Below are positions 6,432-12,348 of a stretch of 12,532 nt of DNA, in pieces (position 1 is the stretch's first letter; every line of letters begins with the position of its first letter). The DNA comes from SIG459 sp045532145. Its GTDB lineage: Bacteria > Bacillota > Clostridia > Oscillospirales > Oscillospiraceae. The notes beneath the pieces were generated by a model, which worked only from the letters and a program-made list of their open reading frames with translations, was not told the origin of the DNA and did not search any database. The DNA is taken from positions 1 through 12,532 of the forward strand of contig JAZSFJ010000009.1 in NCBI GenBank assembly GCA_045532145.1, given 5' to 3'. A program made the translations under genes and the position numbers.

Positions 6432-7703
6432 TCAGACTTTTTCGAATACGGTGGCAACACCCATGCCGCCGCCGATGCAGAGGGTAGCAAGACCCTTCTT
6501 GGCGTCCTCGCGCTTCTGGAGCTCGTGGAGCAGGGTGACAATGATACGTGCGCCGGAGCAGCCTACGGGGTGACCGATGGCGAGAGCGCCGCCGTTGACG
6601 TTGACCTTGGCCATGTCGAAGCCCAGCTCGCGGGCAACAGCGATGGACTGTGCTGCGAAAGCTTCGTTAGCTTCTACGAGGTCCATGTCGTTGATGGTGA
6701 GGCCGGCCTTGTCCATAGCCTGGCGGGATGCGGGAACGGGACCGGTACCCATGATCTTGGGATCGACGCCGCCCTGGCCCCAGCTGAGGAGCTTTGCCAT
6801 GGGCTTGAGACCGTACTTCTCAACGGCCTCTGCGGAAGCGAGAACGATGGCGGCAGCGCCGTCGTTGATGCCGGAAGCGTTGCCGGCGGTTACGCGGGCC
6901 TGACCTGCGTCAACAGCGCCTTCCTTGCAGGCAGCTGCTGCGAAGGTATCTTCTACGGTGCCGCCGTTTGCTACGAAAGCGTTGTCAGCGGAAACCTTGA
7001 ATGCGGGACGGAGCTTTGCGAGGCCTTCCATGGTGGTGCCTGCGCGGGGGAACTCGTCAACCTTGAACTCAACGATCTGCTTCTTGACCTTTACGGGAAC
7101 GGGAACGATCTCATCCTCGAAACGGTTGGCAGCCAGAGCGGCAGCGGTCTTGTTCTGGGAAGAAACGGCGAACTCGTCCAGATCCTGGCGGGTGATGCCC
7201 CAGATGTCGCAGATGTTTTCAGCGGTGGTGCCCATGTGGTAGTTGTTGTAAGCATCCCACAGAGCGTCGTTTACCATGGAGTCGACCATCTTGCCGTCGA
7301 ACATACGCTGGCCCCAGCGAGCGGAGGGCAGAACGTAGGGAGCGGAAGACATGTCCTCGGTACCGCCGCAGACGACGATCTCAGCGTCCTCAGCGCAGAT
7401 AGCGCGGGCAGCCTCGATGACAGCCTTCATGCCGGAACCGCAGACCATGTTGATGGAGTAAGCGGGAACGGATACGGGGAGACCGGCCTTGACGCCAACC
7501 TGGCGTGCAACGTTCTGGCCGAGACCGGCGGTGATGCAGCAGCCGAACATGAGCTCGTCAACCTGCTCGGGCTTGACACCGGCGCGATTGAGGGCTTCCT
7601 TGACGACAACGGCGCCCAGATCGGCGGCGGAGACGTCCTTCAGGCTTCCACCGTAGGAGCCGACGGCGGTGCGGCAGCAGTTTACTACATAAATGTCTTT
7701 CAT
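6432..7703 (-). CDS. thl: Acetyl-CoA C-acetyltransferase (thiolase)
   Basis: This thiolase condenses two acetyl-CoA to acetoacetyl-CoA, or splits it. The nucleophile is C88 in NMVCGSGMKA. EANEAFAAQ, GGALAIGHPVGCSGAR (active-site His and second Cys) and CIGGGMG near the C-terminus complete the active site. The start at 7703 follows GGAGG and begins MKDIYVV; a frame reaching 8027 crosses the promoter and is not used. The protein has 423 residues, about 30 more than the usual ~393. The excess is one block at about residues 237-270 (6894-6995), between LRPAFK and VTAGNASG, which are normally almost adjacent. The gene is first in the operon, behind a strong promoter at 7765-7793. The enzyme class is secure; a 3-ketoacyl thiolase of other chain length is possible. 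Confidence 0.94.
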   Translation of the reverse strand: MKDIYVVNCCRTAVGSYGGSLKDVSAADLGAVVVKEALNRAGVKPEQVDELMFGCCITAGLGQNVARQVGVKAGLPVSVPAYSINMVCGSGMKAVIEAARAICAEDAEIVVCGGTEDMSSAPYVLPSARWGQRMFDGKMVDSMVNDALWDAYNNYHMGTTAENICDIWGITRQDLDEFAVSSQNKTAAALAANRFEDEIVPVPVKVKKQIVEFKVDEFPRAGTTMEGLAKLRPAFKVSADNAFVANGGTVEDTFAAAACKEGAVDAGQARVTAGNASGINDGAAAIVLASAEAVEKYGLKPMAKLLSWGQGGVDPKIMGTGPVPASRQAMDKAGLTINDMDLVEANEAFAAQSIAVARELGFDMAKVNVNGGALAIGHPVGCSGARIIVTLLHELQKREDAKKGLATLCIGGGMGVATVFEKV

Positions 7704-7724
7704 TTTTATTTTCCTCCGGTTTTT

Positions 7725-7740
7725 TGCGGGCGTACCCGCA
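7725..7740 (-). promoter_or_regulatory. Hairpin in the thl leader next to the ribosome site
   Basis: TGCGGG (7725-7730) pairs with CCCGCA (7735-7740) around a four-base loop. On the minus strand it is followed by a short A run and the GGAGG ribosome site. The leader is about 54 bases, so the hairpin fills much of it and may stabilise the 5' end of the transcript. Confidence 0.5.
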
Positions 7741-7764
7741 TTATTTTTAACGAATACCTTAATT

Positions 7765-7793
7765 AGTATAGACTTTATAGCCCGATAAGTCAA
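7765..7793 (-). promoter_or_regulatory. SigA-type promoter of thl-ctfA-ctfB
   Basis: Minus-strand TTGACT (7788-7793) and TATACT (7765-7770) are exactly 17 bases apart. Expected transcription start is near 7757, about 54 bases before the thl start codon. Confidence 0.8.
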
Positions 7794-7800
7794 TCTTATC
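7784..7800. promoter_or_regulatory. Palindrome over the -35 of the thl promoter, candidate operator
   Basis: GATAAG (7784-7789) and CTTATC (7795-7800) are perfect inverted arms around five bases. They overlap the -35 hexamer, where a bound repressor would block RNA polymerase. It does not match the Rex consensus I know; the regulator is unidentified. Confidence 0.45.
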
Positions 7801-7951
7801 ACCAAAACTTTTTTTGTGCATTTTTTACGAAAAAGGATTCCTGAAAATGGGGAAAAAGAGACGCCCGAAAAAATGCTTTTTTGAATCCCGGGGATACAAA
7901 TTTGCGGCGAAGTCCGTGTATAGATATGGGGGCAAAACTGCTTCAAAGCCC
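7801..7951. other. AT-rich intergenic stretch, no gene seen
   Basis: This is the rest of the 322-base gap between thl and the DUF1700-like gene, both of which read outward. It has several A and T runs and a 9-bp inverted repeat (GCATTTTTT at 7818-7826 with AAAAAATGC at 7868-7876). A short open frame across it has no ribosome site or coding character. I see nothing else that I can name. Confidence 0.5.
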
Positions 7952-7980
7952 TTGACCGCAGGCACTTTGCCGTGTATAAT
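7952..7980 (+). promoter_or_regulatory. SigA-type promoter of the DUF1700-like operon
   Basis: TTGACC (7952-7957) and a perfect TATAAT (7975-7980) are 17 bases apart. The expected start near 7987 leaves a leader of about 39 bases to the ATA at 8026, and would place the start 87 bases upstream of the first ATG. Confidence 0.85.
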
Positions 7981-8011
7981 GATGGCGAATTATGTCTACC
8001 TATTTTAAAAT

Positions 8012-8020
8012 AGAGGTGAT
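8012..8020 (+). promoter_or_regulatory. Ribosome binding site pointing to an ATA start codon
   Basis: AGAGGTGAT is an eight-to-nine base match to the anti-Shine-Dalgarno complement. It lies at the right distance from the ATA at 8026-8028. The first in-frame ATG (8074) has no such site. An in-frame TGA at 8017-8019 rules out anything further upstream. Confidence 0.7.
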
Positions 8021-8025
8021 TTATC

Positions 8026-8835
8026 ATAAACAGACAGTCTTATCTGGCCGAGCTTGCCAAGCTTCTGGGCTTTATGTCCGCATGGGACAGGCGCGACGCC
8101 CTTATGAAGTATGAGGCCATGTTTGAGGAGGCCGAAAACGAAGAGGAGCTCATTGCCGCTCTTGGCAGCCCCACCAAGCTGGCTATCGGCCTTGCCCTGA
8201 ACTATGTACCCTCTCCCGCTCCTGTGAGCATCCCCGTGGATACTGTGGAGCCCGGCGAAAATCTGGGAGAATTTGCCGCAGGCGTTCCTGAAGAAGCCCC
8301 GGGGGCAGAAAATGTGGAAAATGCCGAGGCAGCAGCTGGGGAAACTGCCGGGGATGAGGCCTCCGAAGTGTCTGAGGAAGAGGCCCCTGCCGCCCGTACA
8401 TCGGAAGAGACTCCCCCTGCCGAAGCTGCTCTGGGCGAGGAGGAAACCGCCGCTGAGACTATGGAAGCGGCCGAGGCTCCCGTTCGCAGAAGAAGAGTGC
8501 GCCCCTTCGGCCTCATCGTGTCCATACTTTTCGGCCTGATTTTCGGCGTTCCCATTGCCCTTGTGCTTATCCTTGTTGGCGTTCCCTTCCTTGTCACCGG
8601 TGTGGCCACCGTTGCCGTGGCTGTGTGGAGCGTGCTGACTGCGGTTCCCGCCCTTGCCATGCTTTCGGATATTCTCGTTGTTGTGGGCGCGGGCGCAGTT
8701 ATCTGCGGCCTTGGCCTGCTTGTGGCCTGGTTCGGACTTTGGCTCAGCTTTGAGCTGGGTTATCTCTGGATAGGCGGCGTGGTGCTGCGCCTGGGCAGGG
8801 CCCTCACCTATAAAAAGGAGGTGGCTGCCGAATGA
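8026..8835 (+). CDS. DUF1700-like membrane protein, apparent ATA start
   Basis: Read from the ATA at 8026, this is a 269-residue protein. Residues 2-60 resemble the DUF1700 cytoplasmic head: NRQSYLAELAKLLGFMSAWDR-type helix, then ALMKYEAMFEEA and EELIAALGSPTKLAIGLA. Residues about 61-157 form a low-complexity linker rich in Ala, Glu and Pro, ending in a RRRR patch. Residues about 160-255 hold three or four membrane segments with many Val, Leu and Gly. No ATG, GTG or TTG lies between the upstream TGA and the ATG at 8074; starting there would cut off the first helix of the head. So either ATA is the real start or an ATG was mutated. The role is unknown; DUF1700 proteins often sit with PadR regulators, but none is seen here. 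The next gene overlaps its stop codon. Confidence 0.8.
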   Translation: MNRQSYLAELAKLLGFMSAWDRRDALMKYEAMFEEAENEEELIAALGSPTKLAIGLALNYVPSPAPVSIPVDTVEPGENLGEFAAGVPEEAPGAENVENAEAAAGETAGDEASEVSEEEAPAARTSEETPPAEAALGEEETAAETMEAAEAPVRRRRVRPFGLIVSILFGLIFGVPIALVLILVGVPFLVTGVATVAVAVWSVLTAVPALAMLSDILVVVGAGAVICGLGLLVAWFGLWLSFELGYLWIGGVVLRLGRALTYKKEVAAE

Positions 8836-9020
8836 GCAGAGCATGGAGAATAATCGGAACTATCATACTTATTCTGGTGGTGGCCGGCATCGTTGCCGGA
8901 GGCATAGGCCTTCTCACCGGAGCCAGCCTTGACCGCATGGTGGAAAATATCTTCGGCGGCTGGGAAAATGTGAATATGTATCTGGAACTGATACAGCAGC
9001 AAACCGGCCTTTTGGGCTGA
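8832..9020 (+). CDS. Small 62-residue membrane protein
   Basis: I do not recognise this protein. It has a short basic start (MSRAWR), one strongly hydrophobic segment at about 8-29, and a mildly acidic tail of about 30 residues with aromatic positions (GGWENVNMYLELIQQQ). It could be a single-pass membrane protein with the tail outside. Its ATG overlaps the stop codon of the DUF1700-like gene (ATGA, 8832-8835), and AAGGAGGTG lies about ten bases upstream, within the coding end of that gene. Translational coupling and a shared function with the larger protein are likely. A terminator follows eight bases after its stop. Confidence 0.8.
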   Translation: MSRAWRIIGTIILILVVAGIVAGGIGLLTGASLDRMVENIFGGWENVNMYLELIQQQTGLLG

Positions 9021-9027
9021 AAATAAT

Positions 9028-9060
9028 AAAAGCGCAGAGCAATTTTGCTCTGCGCTTTTT
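9028..9060 (+). terminator. Terminator of the DUF1700-like operon
   Basis: AGCGCAGAGC (9031-9040) pairs with GCTCTGCGCT (9047-9056), extended by A/T pairs on both sides, with loop AATTTT and a T run ending at 9060. Confidence 0.92.
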
Positions 9061-9068
9061 GCATTTTA

Positions 9069-9260
9069 AAGGCTCTCCTTTTCGTAGGGCGTGACGACCC
9101 CGGCACGCCGCAGGGAGCTGTCGCCGGAAGGCGACTGAGAGGCAGATTCAATTTCTACCTTGTGAAGGCTCTCCTTTTCGTAGGGCGTGACGACCCCGGC
9201 ACGCCGTAGGGAGCTGTCGCCGGAAGGCGACTGAGAGGCAGATTCAGTTTCTACCATATG
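9069..9260. repeat. Two tandem 96-bp units: R2 left arms with nested R1 hairpin
   Basis: Units 9069-9164 and 9165-9260 are each 96 bases and almost identical. Each starts AAGGCTCTCCTT and ends CTGTCGCCGGAAGGCGACTG-AGAGG plus a spacer with TTTCTACC. Compared with the plain arms at 9261 and 9389, the apical CTCTCCTT/AAGGAGAG hairpin is interrupted by an R1-type unit: CGTAGGGCGTG...CACGCCGTAGG. A 63-residue frame on the minus strand here is only repeat sequence. Confidence 0.88.
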
Positions 9261-9367
9261 AAGGCTCTCCTTTCAAGGAGAGCTGTCGCCGGAAGGCGAC
9301 TGAGAGGTTTTTGAAATATAACCTCTCCGCCTCGCGTTGCTCGGCACCTCCCCTTAAAAGGGGAGGC
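9261..9367. mobile_element. R2 palindromic element without cargo
   Basis: The left arm (9261-9307) folds into two hairpins, CTCTCCT/AGGAGAG and GTCGCC-GGAA-GGCGAC, and ends GAGAGG. The right arm (9322-9367) begins CCTCTC, the complement of that end, and closes with CTCCCCTT/AAGGGGAG. Only 14 bases lie between the arms. The left arm is identical to that at 9389-9435 and the right arm to that at 9789-9834. The structure resembles a small non-autonomous inverted-repeat element. Confidence 0.75.
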
Positions 9368-9388
9368 ATACTAAGCGTCTACCATATG

Positions 9389-9836
9389 AAGGCTCTCCTT
9401 TCAAGGAGAGCTGTCGCCGGAAGGCGACTGAGAGGTTTTAATCTGCAAGTCAATGTATTCGCAGACGCCCCGAAAGTTGCGCATAACCTCATTATTTGGA
9501 ATGCGTATAATTTTCAGGCCGAAACCTTCAAGGTAGGCACTTCTTGTGGCGTCTCTTTTTATACCCGTGTCCTCATAGTGTTGGGAGCCGTCAAGTTCTA
9601 TTATCAGCTTGGCGCTTGGGCAGTAAAAGTCCACAATATAATTACCGATAATGCGCTGCTTGTATATGTGACATGGATAGCCTCTGAGAAAATCGTACCA
9701 AAGATGTCGCTCCTCCTTGGTCATGTTTCTTCTCAGGACCTGTGCGTTGGGAGGTAGATTTTTATTTTGCTGAGACATGGCTATATAACCTCTCCGCCTC
9801 GCGTTGCTCGGCACCTCCCCTTAAAAGGGGAGGCTT
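9389..9836. mobile_element. R2 palindromic element carrying a DUF559 gene
   Basis: Left arm 9389-9435 and right arm 9789-9836 are the same arms as in the neighbouring 107-bp element, but here 353 bases lie between them and hold nearly all of a DUF559 gene. The arm ends GAGAGG and CCTCTC can pair across the cargo. The 11 bases before the left arm (TCTACCATATG) also precede the left arm at 9261. No transposase is present. I call it a cargo-bearing member of the R2 family; mobility is inferred from copy number and nesting, not shown. Confidence 0.65.
9401..9778 (-). CDS. DUF559 endonuclease-like protein inside an R2 element
   Basis: This 125-residue protein carries the DUF559 pattern: LRRNMTKEERHLWYDFLRG (15-33), the K40-Q41-R42 and IVDFYCPSAKL region (D50), then IIELDGSQH (E61, D63, Q66, H67), and RDATRSAYLEGFGLKIIRI with NNEV. 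DUF559 belongs to the Vsr/PD-(D/E)XK-like nuclease group, so a DNA-nicking role is plausible but unproven. The last eleven residues (TSQSPSGDSSP) and the stop codon are encoded by the element's left arm; GGAGAGG, the ribosome site, lies in its right arm, about ten bases before the ATG at 9778. A GTG at 9814 in frame would add twelve arm-encoded residues, but it sits directly on its ribosome site. No clear promoter was seen. It reads towards the other R2 copies. Confidence 0.85.
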   Translation of the reverse strand: MSQQNKNLPPNAQVLRRNMTKEERHLWYDFLRGYPCHIYKQRIIGNYIVDFYCPSAKLIIELDGSQHYEDTGIKRDATRSAYLEGFGLKIIRIPNNEVMRNFRGVCEYIDLQIKTSQSPSGDSSP

Positions 9837-9853
9837 TAAATTTGTCGGATATC

Positions 9854-10264
9854 TTAAAATCCTCGGCCCAGATAGCCTTCCAGCATCAGTGTGGCGGCAA
9901 CGGCGTCCACATTCTTGCGGTGGTCTTTCATTTTTCTGCCGTTTGCGTGGAGGATGCTGTGGGCCTCAATACTGCTGCGGCGCTCGTCCCAGAGTATGGG
10001 CTTCAGGCCTGTGGCCTCTTCAAGCAAGGCGGCGAATTCACGGGTCTTTTCCGCGCGGGGGCCCTCGCTGCCGTTCATGTTTTTGGGCAGGCCCAGCACA
10101 AGAGTGTCAACCTCACGCTTTTTGACCTCCTGAGCAATGGTCTCCGCGGCCCTTTCGGCGTTCCACTCGTGGAGAGTGAAGGCCTCGCCGCAGAGCATCT
10201 TCATAAGGTCGCTGACGGCGATGCCTATCCTCTGGTCGCCGTAATCTATTGCCATAACACGCAT
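9854..10264 (-). CDS. ruvX: Putative Holliday junction resolvase RuvX (YqgF)
   Basis: This 136-residue protein has the family's RNase H-like fold signatures: AIDYGDQRIGIAVSD with D7, LVLGLPKNMNGSEGPRAE, LWDERRSS (91-98) and the C-terminal VDAVAATLMLEGYL with D120. The length matches RuvX. The family acts in the cytoplasm and is implicated in pre-16S rRNA 5' end processing and in resolving branched DNA. The start at 10264 begins MRVMAIDYG; AAAGGAG lies twelve bases upstream, a rather long spacing. It lies downstream of folC in the same direction, with a 110-base gap filled partly by R1 repeats. The right arm of the DUF559-carrying R2 element starts only 17 bases after its stop codon. Confidence 0.93.
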   Translation of the reverse strand: MRVMAIDYGDQRIGIAVSDLMKMLCGEAFTLHEWNAERAAETIAQEVKKREVDTLVLGLPKNMNGSEGPRAEKTREFAALLEEATGLKPILWDERRSSIEAHSILHANGRKMKDHRKNVDAVAATLMLEGYLGRGF

Positions 10265-10301
10265 GATATTAAAAAGCTCCTTTCCTTATTGGCTCCCGTA
10301 T

Positions 10302-10362
10302 CCGTAGGGCGGCCGCTTGCTGCCGCCACAAAACGGCGCGCCGGGGGCGACGCGCCCTACGG
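10302..10362. repeat. R1 hairpin pair between folC and ruvX
   Basis: Two units abut: 10302-10328 is the reverse complement of the module at 4498-4528 (GGCGGC.../...GCCGCC), and 10335-10362 (GGCGCG/CGCGCC then CCTACGG) matches the unit at 3-31. They end 12 bases from the folC stop codon. Confidence 0.85.
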
Positions 10363-10374
10363 GGAGGAAGCCTT

Positions 10375-11646
10375 TCACTCCAGCCCCATACACTCCCGCA
10401 CCGGGCCCATGAGATACAGTGAGCCGGTGGCGCAGACCACGCCGGATTTTCCCGCGGCGCCCTTTGCCATGCTGATGCCCTCGGCCACGCTGGGGGCGGT
10501 GAACACGGGTTTTTTATACTTCCTGAGCTTCTCGGCAAGCTTTTCGGCCTTCAGTGCCCGGGGCTGGTCCACAGCCACGCAGACAAAGGCGGCGGCGCAG
10601 GGAGCGATGGTGTCAATAAAGCCATCCACGTCCTTATCTGCCATCATGCCTATGAGAAAAACGGCCTTTTTGCCCTCGAAATAGTATTCGAGATTTGCTC
10701 TCAGAGCCTCGGCGCAGGGCACATTGTGTCCGCCGTCGGCCACAACATAGGGTTTTTCGCCGATTATCTCAAAGCGGGCGGGCCACTTCACCTCGGCGAG
10801 GCCCTTTTCCACGGCCTCGGGCTTTATCTTCCACTTTCTCTCCCGGAGAATCTCCACGGCCTCCAGCACGGCGGCAGCGTTGCGGCACTGGTGGTCCCCA
10901 AGCAGACCGAGACGCAGGGGGGTGTCGTCGCAGTAGCAGAACTCCTGGCCGGAGAGGTCATCGTAGAGAAGCTCAATTTCGTCGTCCTCGGCGATGCGGA
11001 GGCTGACCCCGCGCTCCCGGCACACAGAGGCCAGCAGGGAAATAACCTCATCGTCCTGAGCGGGATAGGTGGCAACGGCACAGCCGGGCTTGATGATGCC
11101 CGCTTTTTCAAAGGCTATCTCCCGAAGAGTGCTGCCCAGCATATCCGTGTGGTCCAGACCTATGGAGGTGATGAGGGCACATTCGGGGCAGTCTATCACA
11201 TTTGTGGCGTCGAAGCGGCCGCCGAGACCCACCTCCAGCACCACAATGTCGCACTTATTCCGGGCGAAATACTCAAAGCCTATGGCGGTGACTATCTCGA
11301 ACTCCACGCAGGGGCGGCTCATTTCCTCCGCTTTGCTTCGGACAAAGTCGGCTATTTCCCCCAGCTCGGCGTCGGGAATGGGCTTGCCGTTTATCTGCAT
11401 ACGCTCGTTGAAGCGGTGGATGTAGGGGGAGGTGTAAAGTCCCACCTTGTAGCCGGCGGCGCGGAGTATGGAGCTGAGCATGGCGCAGCAGCTGCCCTTG
11501 CCGTTGGTGCCTGCAACGTGGACATAGCGGAGACCTTTATGGGGATTGCCCATGAGGGCTAAAAGCTCTTCAATGCGCTCTAGCCCCGGCTTGGGCAGAC
11601 CACGGGGCCGGGAGTGTATGTAAGTCAAGGCTTCGGTGTAGGTCAT
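10375..11646 (-). CDS. folC: Folylpolyglutamate synthase / dihydrofolate synthase FolC
   Basis: FolC adds glutamate to folates, and in bifunctional forms also to dihydropteroate, using ATP. The 423-residue protein is of normal length. It contains the ATP-binding P-loop GTNGKGS (46-52), the TSPYIHRFNERMQING segment (71-86), LEVGLGGRFDATNVI (the Mur-ligase-like second motif), ITSIGLDHTDMLG, FEKAGIIK with the usually carbamylated lysine region, and DGGHNVPCAEAL in the C-terminal domain. The start at 11646 has AAAGGAG eight bases upstream. The promoter is not clear. A weak match uses TTTACA from the end of the R2 element at 11685 as a -35 with TATTTA 18 bases later. No valS, its common clostridial neighbour, is in view. 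Confidence 0.95.
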   Translation of the reverse strand: MTYTEALTYIHSRPRGLPKPGLERIEELLALMGNPHKGLRYVHVAGTNGKGSCCAMLSSILRAAGYKVGLYTSPYIHRFNERMQINGKPIPDAELGEIADFVRSKAEEMSRPCVEFEIVTAIGFEYFARNKCDIVVLEVGLGGRFDATNVIDCPECALITSIGLDHTDMLGSTLREIAFEKAGIIKPGCAVATYPAQDDEVISLLASVCRERGVSLRIAEDDEIELLYDDLSGQEFCYCDDTPLRLGLLGDHQCRNAAAVLEAVEILRERKWKIKPEAVEKGLAEVKWPARFEIIGEKPYVVADGGHNVPCAEALRANLEYYFEGKKAVFLIGMMADKDVDGFIDTIAPCAAAFVCVAVDQPRALKAEKLAEKLRKYKKPVFTAPSVAEGISMAKGAAGKSGVVCATGSLYLMGPVRECMGLE

Positions 11647-11684
11647 GGAGGGCGCTCCTTTTGAATGAAATATAAATACCTTAT

Positions 11685-11835
11685 AAGGCTCCCTTGTGTA
11701 AAGGGAGCTGTCAGCCGCTGCGCGGCTGACTGAGGGATTGACCGAATTCGCCAGACACTAAATAAAGATATAAAGCATGAAGCGCACAATCCCTCCGCCC
11801 CTTCGAGGCACCTCCCTTTACACAAGGGAGGCTTT
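11685..11835. mobile_element. R2 palindromic element, diverged copy
   Basis: The left arm (11685-11739) has hairpins GCTCCCTT/AAAGGGAGC and GTCAGCCG/CGGCTGAC and ends GAGGGATT. The right arm (11788-11835) starts AATCCCTC, its exact complement, and ends CTCCCTTTACACAAGGGAGGC. The outer ends AAGGCTCCCTTGTGTAAAGG and their complement form a 20-base-class inverted repeat. The 48 bases between the arms show no gene. The layout is that of the elements at 9261 and 9389 with different but compensating stem sequence. Confidence 0.8.
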
Positions 11836-12059
11836 AAATTGCGGAAAAAGCCACCAACTTCCCTCCTCGGAGCATAGCTCCTGCGGTCGGACGCTAAAAA
11901 CATGCCACCGGCATATTTTCTATGCGCGCCGACACAAGGGAGGCTTTAAATTGCGGAAAAAGCCAGCAACTTCCCTCCTCGGAGCATAGCTCCTGCGGTC
12001 GGACGCTAAAAACATGCCACCGGCATGTTTTCTATACGCGCCGACACAAGGGAGGCTTT
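11820..12059. repeat. 112-bp tandem duplication plus partial third copy
   Basis: Units at 11820-11931 and 11932-12043 are nearly identical, and 12044-12059 repeats the first 16 bases. Each unit starts with the R2 right end (ACACAAGGGAGGCTTT) and includes small foldbacks GGAGC-ATA-GCTCC and ATGCC-ACC-GGCAT. No gene is supported; frames across it are repeat readthrough. Bases 12060-12187 after it are AT-rich and show nothing that I can name. Confidence 0.85.
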
Positions 12060-12187
12060 GGTGATCGCAAAACGGTGCGAAATCACAAAATATAGTATAT
12101 CATCCGGTCTATGCCTTGGCAAGTGTTGGGGTGGGCAAAAAAGTTCAAAAAAATCCCCTAAAACCCTTGAAAAATCAAGAAAAATCC

Positions 12188-12216
12188 TTGACCTTTGCCG
12201 GGGAATGTGCTATAGT
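12188..12216 (+). promoter_or_regulatory. SigA-type promoter of rpmG
   Basis: TTGACC (12188-12193) and TATAGT (12211-12216) are exactly 17 bases apart. Expected start is near 12223, leaving a leader of about 125 bases before rpmG. Confidence 0.8.
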
Positions 12217-12222
12217 ATGTTT

Positions 12223-12348
12223 TACCTGTCGACAGATGGGTTTATTTTTGTGCGCTTTTTTTCGGGCGCACAGGGCTATTCCCGCTGACTCGAACAGGGA
12301 GGCATGGCCCCCGCGAGGGGTCAAATTTTACAAGGAGGTGCCGAAAAT
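12223..12348 (+). promoter_or_regulatory. Long structured leader of rpmG
   Basis: A perfect 10-bp palindrome CTGTCGACAG (12226-12235) lies at the very start of the transcript. A 7-bp stem TGTGCGC/GCGCACA follows (12249-12255 with 12266-12272). A CCCC-GCGA-GGGG hairpin (12309-12320), with a GNRA-type loop, ends 14 bases before the AAGGAGGTG ribosome site. A role in control is possible but not shown; it matches no riboswitch that I recognise. Confidence 0.4.

Noticed and set aside
6525..7766. 413-residue plus-strand frame opposite thl
   Set aside because: Antisense to a clear thiolase with strong codon bias, which by itself leaves the opposite frame open.
7818..7876. Inverted repeat GCATTTTTT / AAAAAATGC as a small RNA or terminator
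   Set aside because: Mostly A/T runs with a 41-base loop and no promoter nearby; likely chance.
7704..8027. 108-residue N-terminal extension of the thiolase
   Set aside because: It runs through the promoter and leader; the MKDIYVV start has a good ribosome site and fits the family.
9066..9257. 63-residue minus-strand frame with a doubled SQSPSGDSS motif
   Set aside because: It is the 96-bp tandem R2/R1 repeat read as protein; the doubled peptide follows the DNA period.
9069..9435. Regular repeats as a possible CRISPR array
   Set aside because: Units of 96 and 128 bases are tandem copies including the would-be spacers, repeats are structured arms, and no cas gene is present.
9779..9814. GTG start at 9814 for the DUF559 protein
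   Set aside because: The purine-rich site touches the GTG, leaving no spacing; the ATG at 9778 has a usable site and matches the expected domain start.
12270..12305. Minus-strand GTTCGAGTC resembling a tRNA T-loop
   Set aside because: The T stem has a mismatch and no acceptor, D or anticodon arms can be built around it.
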